Shown here: positions 1-6,015 of the stretch, one piece after another | Layout: every line of letters starts with the position of its first letter | How positions within the stretch are numbered: the first letter of the stretch is position 1 | Source of the DNA: Candidatus Gastranaerophilales bacterium | GTDB taxonomy: Bacteria > Cyanobacteriota > Vampirovibrionia > Gastranaerophilales > CAJFVJ01 | Direction: 5' to 3' | NCBI GenBank assembly: GCA_028694275.1 | Contig: JAQUTS010000108.1 | Coordinates: 1-6,015 of the forward strand | Length of the DNA stretch: 6,015 bases | Position numbers and translations under genes: made by a program | Notes under the pieces: generated by a model | Databases searched by the model: none | Told to the model about the DNA's origin: nothing | The model's input: only the letters and a program-made list of their open reading frames with translations

Positions 1-1
1 A

Positions 2-376
2 AAAGATGAAAATTGGCCTGATTTAGAGCAGATCGAAGATACGCAAAATCATTACATGCAATATGTTGAGATGGATTTTACTTTTCATAAAAAGATGAGT
101 TATTCACCTTTATATTTGTCTTTTGAGAAGGCTACATTCAATCGGGCAACTATCTATTTGAATGGACAAAAAATTGGCCGATACATCAAAAGCCTTGGCC
201 CGCAAAAGGTTTTTTATTTGATGGATAGCTTTATAGAACAATATAACAAGCTTTCTTTGGTTATTTGGCTAAAATCTGAAGATAACCAGCGCAATAATCC
301 TGATAAATTCACTGAAAAAACTATAAATATTGAGCTTGGAAGTTTTAAAAACTTCCATTGCGTGGAAATATACTAG
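2..376 (+). CDS. C-terminal part of a glycoside hydrolase, GH35 beta-galactosidase-like (5' end outside window)
   Basis: The reading frame is open from base 2 without a stop, so this is the last 124 codons of a longer gene; the ATG at 56 is internal, not a start. What is seen: a beta-rich segment with the motif ATIYLNGQKIGRY (about residues 48-60 of the fragment), then LGPQKVFYL and a YNKLSLVIW strand. In GH35 beta-galactosidases the C-terminal galactose-binding-like jelly roll carries a very similar series (V/I-x-V/L-NG-x-x-(I/L)GRYW, GPQ, then a GxNxLxLxxW-type strand). These enzymes remove terminal beta-galactose; the catalytic TIM barrel, with its two glutamates, would lie upstream and cannot be checked here. 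The tail ends naturally at a TAG, so there is no sign of truncation at this end. Other families with the same accessory jelly roll (GH2-like enzymes) remain possible. No signal peptide can be assessed. The next gene on the same strand begins 65 bp on. Confidence 0.62.
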   Translation, partial: KDENWPDLEQIEDTQNHYMQYVEMDFTFHKKMSYSPLYLSFEKATFNRATIYLNGQKIGRYIKSLGPQKVFYLMDSFIEQYNKLSLVIWLKSEDNQRNNPDKFTEKTINIELGSFKNFHCVEIY

Positions 377-388
377 TATAAGATATAT

Positions 389-394
389 TATAAT
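389..394 (+). promoter_or_regulatory. Candidate -10 element (TATAAT) for the downstream small gene
   Basis: A perfect TATAAT lies in the gap between the hydrolase fragment and the small gene starting at 442, about 47 bp before its start codon. No convincing -35 box is found at 16-19 bp upstream (the sequence there is AAATAT-like) and there is no TGn extension. In AT-rich DNA a chance match is likely, so this is only a candidate; the gene may instead be read through from upstream. Confidence 0.25.
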
Positions 395-441
395 TGTAGT
401 AGCTGAATTTTTTGGGTAGTAACCCTAGAAACGAGGATTTT

Positions 442-813
442 GTGATTATTCCGGAGTTTTTGCTCAGAAGAATTTACAGAGCAGGTTCTTTGCGTATTAC
501 GGATGAAGGTATTGCTATTGATCTAAAAAATATGCTTGGACCGGGAGTAATAAGCGGAATAGGTTTTGTCGAAGTGAACGGAGAAAAACACACGCCTGAA
601 GAATTGAAACTAATTACTTCAGGGCAAGAAACCACCGCCGATGCTATTACACCTGATAACCCTGTCATATTCAGATTGCACCAAGAAGGCACTTTGATAT
701 TGCAAGGCGTAAAAGAGCTTAATCAAGGCATCAATAGAATCATCCTTGAGTTAATAAGCAAGGACGCAGGCAAGGTGCAAGTAAGCTTGAACGAGAATTT
801 TATGCCTGCATAA
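442..813 (+). CDS. Small conserved-looking protein of unknown function (123 aa)
   Basis: I chose the GTG at 442 as start: it has a GAGG ribosome-binding site at 433-436 with a 5-base spacer, and the protein then begins with MIIPEFLLRRIY. An in-frame TTG at 412 would add ten residues (a polar GSNPRNEDF stretch) but has no Shine-Dalgarno sequence. The protein has no signal peptide, membrane helix or cysteine. It alternates short hydrophobic strands with turns (GIAIDLKN, GPGVISGIGFVEVNGE, PVIFRLHQEGTLIL, INRIILELISKD), so a compact beta-sandwich or beta-barrel is likely. The opening (IPEFLLRRIY-x-x-GSLR-x-TDEGI-x-x-x-LKN-x-LGPG) recalls a group of about 120-residue bacterial proteins of unknown function, but I cannot confirm the family by search. 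The 3' end overlaps the convergent hcp-like gene by 14 bp. It could be co-transcribed with the hydrolase upstream, but nothing in the sequence ties their functions together. Confidence 0.72.
   Translation: MIIPEFLLRRIYRAGSLRITDEGIAIDLKNMLGPGVISGIGFVEVNGEKHTPEELKLITSGQETTADAITPDNPVIFRLHQEGTLILQGVKELNQGINRIILELISKDAGKVQVSLNENFMPA
800..813. repeat. Palindromic overlap holding both stop codons of two convergent genes
   Basis: The 14-bp TTATGCCTGCATAA has perfect 6-base inverted arms (TTATGC / GCATAA) around a central CT. Read on + it supplies the end of the small gene (Met-Pro-Ala-stop); read on - it supplies the end of the hcp-like gene (Met-Gln-Ala-stop). Both use TAA. The stem is too short and lacks the downstream U-tract needed for an intrinsic terminator. 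Confidence 0.8.
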
Positions 814-2437
814 AGTCTTCGATATCTTCTTTTGGTGTTTTCGTTTTTTTGATGCCAAAGTTATCATCAAGTGCTTTGAATGTTGCCGGTGAGATTATTG
901 CAGGCATGCAAGAGTCTATTTTGATGCTGTTTGTTTGGCTGGCCATAGTGCAGACTGATAGAAGCACGGAGAGGGCTGTTTGATCCCGTAAGAAAAATAC
1001 GATGGAGAATTTTTTGTCATCTTTTCCATCAGGGGTTATTTTGCCCCCGTTTTCAAAGAATTTTAGTACAAAGAAAAGGTCATTATAAAGCCCAAAGTCT
1101 AAAACTTTTGGAACCCCGTTTATTTCTCCGCAATGAGTGCATTCTTGTTTTCCGGCAAAGTTAATTACAATAGTGTCATCAGGGATGGAGTCAGAAAATT
1201 CTTGAATGTATTCCATTTTTAGTGAAGAACTGCTGCAACCGACGACTAAAAAGACGTGTTTAATGAGGTTTTTTTCTATGCCTTCTTTGATTTTTTCCAT
1301 GTAATTTTCAAATTTTTTCACATCAAAACCGACTTCTGTGAATTTTTCTTCTTCCTCTTCTTTGAATCCTTCTGAATCCAAAGCGGCACTTACCAATGGT
1401 GTATAGTCGTGGTTAATGATTTGTTTTACGCCCATCCAAATAGGTACGCCCGTTGTAAAAATTCTGCCTCTGAAGACTTGAGGGGGATTCCAAGCACAGT
1501 TTGATGTTATCAAAACAGGTCCCGGGAAACTTTCAATTTCGAGTTGTTGGTCTGTGCTGATACCACCGTAGTGGCCTGCGAGGTTTTTGAACTTTCTGAG
1601 CTCTGGCAAAGTATGTGCGAGAAGCATTTCGCCATGGGTGTAGATGTTGATGTTTTTGGCTTCTGTAAACTTAAGTATATTTTCAAGGTCACGAATATCT
1701 CTTCCTGAAACTAAAATAGCGGGGCCGGCTTTGGCTGATGTTTTCACTTTTGTTCTTTCATAGGTTCCGTATCTTGCTTCTAGTCCTCGTTCAAGATCTT
1801 CGACTGCAATCAGATTTATTTTTCCGCTTTCAAGAATCAGGTTGATAAGGTCATCTTTATTAAGGTCTTTTGTGAGGCTAAATAGTGTATTGTAGAAGAA
1901 TTTTTTGACTTTTGGGTTTTCAATTCCAAGATATTTGGCTTGTATTACATTTTTTATGATGCCCTTAAGGGAAATCATCAGTACTTCTAAAAGGCTTATG
2001 AAATTTTGGTCATAAGTCTGTGATCTTTTAGAAATAAGGCGTTCACCGAGTTTTGTAGCTTCATTTATGTTATAGTTTGCATCCCAAAATGAAGGGGCTT
2101 CCATCAGTTCAAAGCTGAATCCTTTTTTGCTTAGAAGTTCTTTATAATGAAGGCTTAGTTCTTTTTTTGTGAACTCAATTTGTTCAAGAATCCTTGTGAT
2201 TTCTGTTTTGTCGAACTGCACATTTTGTATCGAGGTATAAAGCACCCTTATTATGACTTTGAAAAAACTCTCAGGGATTTCCCCATATTCGCTTATTTTT
2301 TTTGCGTAGATACTTATAGCCTTTAATCCCTGAAATAAGTACTCTTCTACTGCAACGCAAGAAGGGTCTTTGGCGCAAATCCCTGAAACGCTGCAAAGTC
2401 TGGTATATGAATCTTGTTTACATTTATAGCAAAACAT
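800..2437 (-). CDS. Hybrid-cluster protein (Hcp, hydroxylamine/NO reductase family) homologue with altered cluster ligands
   Basis: Known Hcp is a cytoplasmic Fe-S protein of about 540-550 residues that reduces NO or hydroxylamine and takes part in nitrosative stress response. This protein has 545 residues from the ATG at 2437, the start chosen because it gives MFCYKC and puts Cys3, 6, 15 and 21 (CX2CX8CX5C) exactly where Desulfovibrio-type Hcp has its N-terminal cluster ligands. A GTG at 2446 would add three residues but lies inside the AGGTGG ribosome-binding site. The middle is helical. The Rossmann-like C-terminal domains are clear: ILVSGRDIRDLENIL, YTHGEMLLAHTLPELRKF, FPGPVLITSNC, HVFLVVGC, VPKVLDFGLYND. 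Compared with the hybrid-cluster ligands of known Hcp, Glu270, Cys314 and Cys401 (the persulfide position) are kept. The His is Arg246, two Cys are Ala428 and Tyr451, the Glu is Asp485, and the nearby Lys is Thr487. New Cys433 and Cys436 form a CTHC pair. Family membership is certain; reductase activity is doubtful, so I leave the hcp symbol off. It lies downstream of rpoC but behind a terminator, so it is probably a separate transcript. Confidence 0.9.
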   Translation of the reverse strand: MFCYKCKQDSYTRLCSVSGICAKDPSCVAVEEYLFQGLKAISIYAKKISEYGEIPESFFKVIIRVLYTSIQNVQFDKTEITRILEQIEFTKKELSLHYKELLSKKGFSFELMEAPSFWDANYNINEATKLGERLISKRSQTYDQNFISLLEVLMISLKGIIKNVIQAKYLGIENPKVKKFFYNTLFSLTKDLNKDDLINLILESGKINLIAVEDLERGLEARYGTYERTKVKTSAKAGPAILVSGRDIRDLENILKFTEAKNINIYTHGEMLLAHTLPELRKFKNLAGHYGGISTDQQLEIESFPGPVLITSNCAWNPPQVFRGRIFTTGVPIWMGVKQIINHDYTPLVSAALDSEGFKEEEEEKFTEVGFDVKKFENYMEKIKEGIEKNLIKHVFLVVGCSSSSLKMEYIQEFSDSIPDDTIVINFAGKQECTHCGEINGVPKVLDFGLYNDLFFVLKFFENGGKITPDGKDDKKFSIVFFLRDQTALSVLLSVCTMASQTNSIKIDSCMPAIISPATFKALDDNFGIKKTKTPKEDIEDFMQA

Positions 2438-2442
2438 TTTAG

Positions 2443-2448
2443 CCACCT
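2443..2448 (-). promoter_or_regulatory. Ribosome-binding site deciding the start of the Hcp homologue
   Basis: On the - strand AGGTGG lies five bases before the ATG at 2437 and differs by one base from the AGGAGG consensus. The alternative GTG start at 2446-2444 falls within this very motif and has no good site of its own, which favours the ATG. Confidence 0.6.
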
Positions 2449-2477
2449 ACATTTTGGTATCATTATTCATTTTAAAT

Positions 2478-2507
2478 TCTATAGTGTGATAAGTTATTCT
2501 CTGTAAG
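2478..2507 (-). promoter_or_regulatory. Possible sigma-70-type promoter for the Hcp homologue
   Basis: On the - strand, CTTACA (2507-2502) and TATAGA (2483-2478) are separated by 18 bp, each matching four of six consensus bases. They lie between the rpoC terminator and the gene, about 40 bp before its start, which is where a promoter is needed. I see no convincing NsrR, HcpR or FNR palindrome beside it. The region is AT-rich, so the match is weak evidence. Confidence 0.3.
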
Positions 2508-2519
2508 GCTAATTTAATA

Positions 2520-2553
2520 AAAAAGACGTTACCCGCTAAGGTAACGTCTTTTT
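2520..2553 (-). terminator. Rho-independent terminator of rpoC
   Basis: A perfect 14-bp inverted repeat (2520-2533 with 2540-2553, core GACGTTACC/GGTAACGTC) encloses a 6-base loop. In the rpoC direction the hairpin ends in a run of six T followed by ATTAAATT. It begins 23 bp after the rpoC stop codon. The reverse direction also ends in five T, so it might work both ways, but no + gene points into it. Confidence 0.93.
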
Positions 2554-2576
2554 AGTTTTATGTTTATGAATCCGAT

Positions 2577-5500
2577 TTATTCTTCGCTAACATCTTCTGA
2601 AATATTTTCAGAGACTTCTTCTTCAATTCCAATCATTTCATCATCAATGATTTGGGATGTCATAGAAGCAAAGTCTTCTGTTTCAAATTCAGGAGCTCCG
2701 AACATTCCTTCGATCTCTTCTAAGATTGCAGAAGGTTTTCTTGCAGAGCTTTTTGCTGCACGCTGTTGTTGAAGTTCTGCTTCTTCATCAGCATGAGTCA
2801 AGTGATAGTGACCTGTACCTGCAGGGATCAAACGACCGATGATTACGTTTTCTTTAAGTCCGCGCAATACGTCCTTTTTACCTTCTACAGCTACTTCAGT
2901 CAGGATTCTGGTTGTTTCTTGGAATGATGCTGCTGAGATGAAGCTCTCTGTGTTCAAAGAAGCTTTTGTGATACCCAACAATACATTTTCAAATGTAGCC
3001 GGTGTACCTTCAATCTTTTCGACTTCAGCATTTTCAGCTTCAACCATATATTGTTCAACAAGTTCTCCCGGAAGAAGTTTTGTATCTCCTGAGTCAACAA
3101 CTTTGACTTTTTTGGTCATCTGACGAACGATGATTTCGATGTGTTTATCCGCAATTTCTACACCTTGTGAGCGGTATACACGTTGAACCTCATCAACCAA
3201 GTATTGTTGAACGGCTTCTTTTCCGCAAAGTCTGATAATATCATGAGGGTTCAAAGGACCGCTTGTTACAGGCTGGCCTTTTTTGATCTCTTGTTTATCA
3301 GTAACGATGATATTTGAGTCAATCGGGTATTTGATTTCATAGCGTCCGTTTTCTGTCACGAAGTACAAAGTAGGAACACCTTCATCATATTGTATTTCGG
3401 CAACACCATCTTCTTCAGCCAAGATAGCGCATTCTTTCGGTCTACGACCTTCAAGAAGTTCTTCTACCCTTGGAAGACCCTGTACGATGTCTCCTGTTTT
3501 TTGTCTTTCAAATACCAATGTAGCAAGCAAGTCTCCTCGTTGTACAAGTCCGTGTTCTTCGATTTGAAGCATTGTACCTGCACTAATCAAGTATGGACGA
3601 CCGACTCTCACGATGATTGATTTAGCTTTAGCTTCAACAACCAAACCTGCAATAGATGCAGTTTCGCCGCTTTCAGTTATCACTTGATCAACTTTAATGA
3701 GTTCGCCTGCTTTTACGATAGGCTTAGAGCTTAGTTTGATTTCTTCATTACGGTCTTCTGAGATAAGAATCAATCTTCTGACGTTTTCGCTATCTTTAGG
3801 CAAGTTGACAGTAGCTTCTTTTTGAGCCAATACCTGAGTTTTGGAAACAGGTGTTTTGGGAGCAATAACTTCGCCGTTTTCAACCAAAAGCTCTGTTTGC
3901 AAGATACTTGCTTGAATAACGCTTTCAGTCTCTCTTCTTACGATTAAGTTTTCCAAAACTACAATTCTCAAATTGTCTTCATGTTCTTCAACAAGACCTT
4001 TTAGGTGACTTACATAACCTTGCATTTGGAGAACCAAACTTGTTCTTGTAAGTGCAGCACCTTCAAGGTTGCGAATAACGCTTCCGTCTTTGTATTGAAG
4101 TTGTGTTACAGGAACGATATTGATAAGATCGTTTTCTGTTGAAGAGAAATTAATAGAAACATCTCTTGGAGCGATATCAAATTCTTGAACAGGTCTGATA
4201 AGGACTTGAACAGGGACATCTTTGATTTCTGACTCTTCTGAAGTTGTTGTTGTTTCTTCTTCTTCCTCAAACTCTTCATCATCCAAATCGTTCAAATCGA
4301 ATGAATCGGAGCCTGCTTCAGGGTACAAAACCGTGATAAGTGATTTGGCTTTAACCTTGATACCTTCAGCAATTTCAGTACCTTTATTAACAATCTCGCC
4401 GTCTTCGACTTTTAAGTTGTTAATAGATTCAAGGTTGTGAATTTCGCCTGAGCGGATGATAACTTCATGAATGATGTCATTGAATTCTTTAATTTCTACA
4501 ATACCGTCGATGTGAGTGTAAACATCTTTCACAACTTCTGTACCTGCAGTAACATAAGAACCTGAATCCACCATTTTTAATGAAGAATCTTTGCTGATTT
4601 GGTGAGTTTCTTCAGGGATGAAAAGGATTTTTCCGGATTTAGTGATGATTTGGTGTTCATCAACTTCTACGCCTTCATATCTTACTTCACCTGAGGAAGT
4701 TACTACGTTTTCTTCATCAATCAACTCAGCTACAATCATTCCGTTTTCAACGGTGATGCCTTGAGGTGATTTGATGATGTATTTTTCGCCTGTTGATTCA
4801 ACATTCCATAAAAGTTCTTTGCTTGTTTTTTCAAGAACTGCATTATCAGGTTTGATAGAAGCGATAACGATTGTTAATTCTTTACCGTTTACTATTTTTT
4901 TGATTTTGCCTGATTTTTCGATAACAAGTTCTTCACCAAGTCTAACTTCACCGCCGTGTTCTGAAACAGTTGTTGTTTCTGCCAAAACATCGCCGATTTT
5001 GACTTTTGATTCATCTTTTACAAGAACTTTTGAACCTGTAGGCAAGTTATAAACATCACCGCCAAGAACCCACACAATACCGTTTCTGTTAGCGGTTCTT
5101 GAGATGTTTCCTTGTCTGTCACGTTTTTCATCAACTGTAAAGTTGTCAAATTTGATTTCACCCGGGATATCAGCTGTGATATCTTTTGTGGCTTTTTCTG
5201 TCAAACGGCCTGATGCACCTTGAGATGTAGGTTCGAATTCGAACAAAAGATCTCCTTTTTTGAACGCATCGCCTTCTTTGAAGAATACAGTCGCACCGTG
5301 AGGAATGTGGTAGTTGGCCGTTTTGCCTTTAGTGCTTTCAACAGTTACGTCTTCTTCTTTGATAGCAACGTTTACATCATCACCGTGACGGGTTCTTTGT
5401 TCACGGACGAGGATTTTTGATGTGATTTTACCGTCGAATTCAGCAATGATTTGTCTCATTGCGCCTGATCCGCGGAATACACCACCTGTGTGGAACGTTC

Positions 5501-6015
5501 TCATTGTAAGCTGTGTTCCGGGTTCCCCGATTGATTGAGCTGCAATGATACCGATGGCTTCGCCGATATCTACCATTTTATTAGTGGTTAGAGCCCAGCC
5601 GTAGCATTTTTGGCAAACACCGTATTCAAGTTCGCAAGTAAGACCTGAGCGAACTTTGATAGCTTCGATATTGATATGTTTAACTTTTGCAATTTGTTCT
5701 CTGTCCATCAAAGTGTGAGCAGGAATAACTACATTGCCTTTTTCATCTTTGATATCTTCTGCGATAGTTCTTCCAAGCAAACGGTCAATCAAAGGAACAA
5801 CGTTTTTCTCTCCATCAGAGATAGATGTCATTTCGATGTATTTTTTTGTGCCGCAATCGTGATCTTTGATGATTACATCTTGCGCAACGTCTACCAAACG
5901 TCTTGTTAGGTACCCTGAGTCAGCTGTTTTCAACGCTGTATCTACAAGACCTTTACGAGCACCGTAGCTTGAGATGATGTATTCTGTAACGCTCAAACCC
6001 TCTTTAAAGTTGGAT
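2577..6015 (-). CDS. rpoC2: DNA-directed RNA polymerase beta' subunit, C-terminal part, cyanobacterial type (5' end outside window)
   Basis: This is the last 1,145 residues of the RNA polymerase beta' subunit, part of the catalytic core. The frame is open to the window edge; the codon at 5996 is the Leu of NFKEGLSVTEY, not a start. Counting that Leu as residue 1: GARKGLVDTALKTADSGYL is the conserved block after the bridge helix. Cys48, Cys121, Cys128 and Cys131 form the second zinc site, with spacing as in E. coli. GEPGTQLTMRTFHTGG (157-172) is the first half of the trigger loop, with its substrate-contacting Met165 and His169. An insertion runs to about 833. The trigger loop resumes at TGDIVQGLPRVEELLE (834 on), and the C-terminal region follows (NPHDIIRL, DKHIEIIVRQM, LGITKASL-x-TESFISAASFQETTR, LRGLKENVIIGRLIPAGTG). 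The tail is acidic. Cyanobacteria split rpoC into rpoC1 and rpoC2; whether it is split here cannot be seen, so plain rpoC is the alternative symbol. All core motifs are intact. Confidence 0.97.
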   Translation of the reverse strand, partial: SNFKEGLSVTEYIISSYGARKGLVDTALKTADSGYLTRRLVDVAQDVIIKDHDCGTKKYIEMTSISDGEKNVVPLIDRLLGRTIAEDIKDEKGNVVIPAHTLMDREQIAKVKHINIEAIKVRSGLTCELEYGVCQKCYGWALTTNKMVDIGEAIGIIAAQSIGEPGTQLTMRTFHTGGVFRGSGAMRQIIAEFDGKITSKILVREQRTRHGDDVNVAIKEEDVTVESTKGKTANYHIPHGATVFFKEGDAFKKGDLLFEFEPTSQGASGRLTEKATKDITADIPGEIKFDNFTVDEKRDRQGNISRTANRNGIVWVLGGDVYNLPTGSKVLVKDESKVKIGDVLAETTTVSEHGGEVRLGEELVIEKSGKIKKIVNGKELTIVIASIKPDNAVLEKTSKELLWNVESTGEKYIIKSPQGITVENGMIVAELIDEENVVTSSGEVRYEGVEVDEHQIITKSGKILFIPEETHQISKDSSLKMVDSGSYVTAGTEVVKDVYTHIDGIVEIKEFNDIIHEVIIRSGEIHNLESINNLKVEDGEIVNKGTEIAEGIKVKAKSLITVLYPEAGSDSFDLNDLDDEEFEEEEETTTTSEESEIKDVPVQVLIRPVQEFDIAPRDVSINFSSTENDLINIVPVTQLQYKDGSVIRNLEGAALTRTSLVLQMQGYVSHLKGLVEEHEDNLRIVVLENLIVRRETESVIQASILQTELLVENGEVIAPKTPVSKTQVLAQKEATVNLPKDSENVRRLILISEDRNEEIKLSSKPIVKAGELIKVDQVITESGETASIAGLVVEAKAKSIIVRVGRPYLISAGTMLQIEEHGLVQRGDLLATLVFERQKTGDIVQGLPRVEELLEGRRPKECAILAEEDGVAEIQYDEGVPTLYFVTENGRYEIKYPIDSNIIVTDKQEIKKGQPVTSGPLNPHDIIRLCGKEAVQQYLVDEVQRVYRSQGVEIADKHIEIIVRQMTKKVKVVDSGDTKLLPGELVEQYMVEAENAEVEKIEGTPATFENVLLGITKASLNTESFISAASFQETTRILTEVAVEGKKDVLRGLKENVIIGRLIPAGTGHYHLTHADEEAELQQQRAAKSSARKPSAILEEIEGMFGAPEFETEDFASMTSQIIDDEMIGIEEEVSENISEDVSEE
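3498..5480 (-). other. SI3 insertion inside the RpoC trigger loop (about 660 residues)
   Basis: This region of rpoC lies between the two halves of the trigger loop; the boundaries are approximate. E. coli carries an SI3 of about 190 residues at this point, while cyanobacteria and chloroplasts carry one of over 600, so the length marks the lineage. The sequence is built from repeated short beta units with the pattern V/I-x-x-G-x-x-(V/I/L), for example FKKGDLLFEFE, VKIGDVLAE, VENGMIVAEL, VNKGTEIAEG, VENGEVIAP and VQRGDLLATL. This agrees with the tandem sandwich-barrel hybrid motif domains known for SI3. The first unit (RTRHGDDV) and the last (YLISAGTMLQIEEHGLVQRGD) match the cyanobacterial pattern most closely. 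Confidence 0.85.

Noticed and set aside
376..396. AT-only inverted repeat (TATAA / TTATA) after the hydrolase stop as a terminator
   Set aside because: Five A-T pairs with no GC core and no following U-tract; too weak to support.
414..425. GGGT-AGTA-ACCC hairpin before the small gene as a regulatory element
   Set aside because: Only four base pairs, expected by chance at this length.
412..441. Upstream TTG start for the small + gene
   Set aside because: No Shine-Dalgarno sequence precedes it, while the GTG at 442 has GAGG at a good distance and begins at the hydrophobic first strand.
474..692. Open frame on - opposite the small gene
   Set aside because: Antisense shadow with no ribosome-binding site and no recognisable protein pattern.
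2438..2446. GTG start of the Hcp homologue, three codons upstream
   Set aside because: It lies in the ribosome-binding site of the ATG at 2437, and the family starts directly with MFCxxC.
4222..4440. Ser-rich open frame on + opposite rpoC (and similar frames at 2560-2772, 2839-3123, 3390-3620, 4771-5052, 5220-5420, 5676-5909)
   Set aside because: All lie fully antisense to conserved rpoC codons; the serine runs simply mirror the Glu-rich linker and tail.
1..6015. CRISPR array, tRNA/rRNA gene, insertion sequence or prophage
   Set aside because: No spaced direct repeats, tRNA-like cloverleaf, transposase frame or terminal inverted repeats were seen on either strand.

Overview
The window holds four protein-coding regions and one clear terminator in AT-rich DNA. 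The best clue to the host is the 3' part of rpoC. Its trigger loop is interrupted by an insertion of about 660 residues ending in a TGDIVQGLPRVEELLE motif, which is the layout of cyanobacterial RpoC2. The AT-rich composition, a sugar-hydrolase fragment and an anaerobe-type hybrid-cluster protein homologue fit a non-photosynthetic cyanobacterium (Melainabacteria/Vampirovibrionia, for example the gut Gastranaerophilales) better than a photosynthetic one. That assignment is an inference; there is no rRNA gene in the window to settle it.

Layout. On the + strand, bases 2-376 are the C-terminal end of a glycoside hydrolase resembling the GH35 beta-galactosidase jelly-roll domain; it starts outside the window. 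It is followed by a small conserved-looking protein of unknown function (442-813). On the - strand, rpoC enters from the right edge (6015) and stops at 2577. A strong intrinsic terminator (2520-2553) follows. A separate gene for a hybrid-cluster protein (Hcp) homologue then runs from 2437 to 800. The small + gene and the hcp-like gene converge and overlap by 14 bp at their stop codons.

The most interesting item is the Hcp homologue. Its fold-level similarity to Hcp is obvious and the N-terminal CX2CX8CX5C cluster motif is intact. Several residues that bind the Fe-S-O hybrid cluster in Desulfovibrio and E. coli Hcp are replaced: His to Arg, two Cys to Ala and Tyr, Glu to Asp, and a nearby Lys to Thr. 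A new CxxC has appeared close to one lost cysteine. This may be an Hcp paralogue with a different cluster and a different job. The four genes show no evident shared pathway: rpoC is core transcription, and the other three look like unrelated accessory or metabolic genes.
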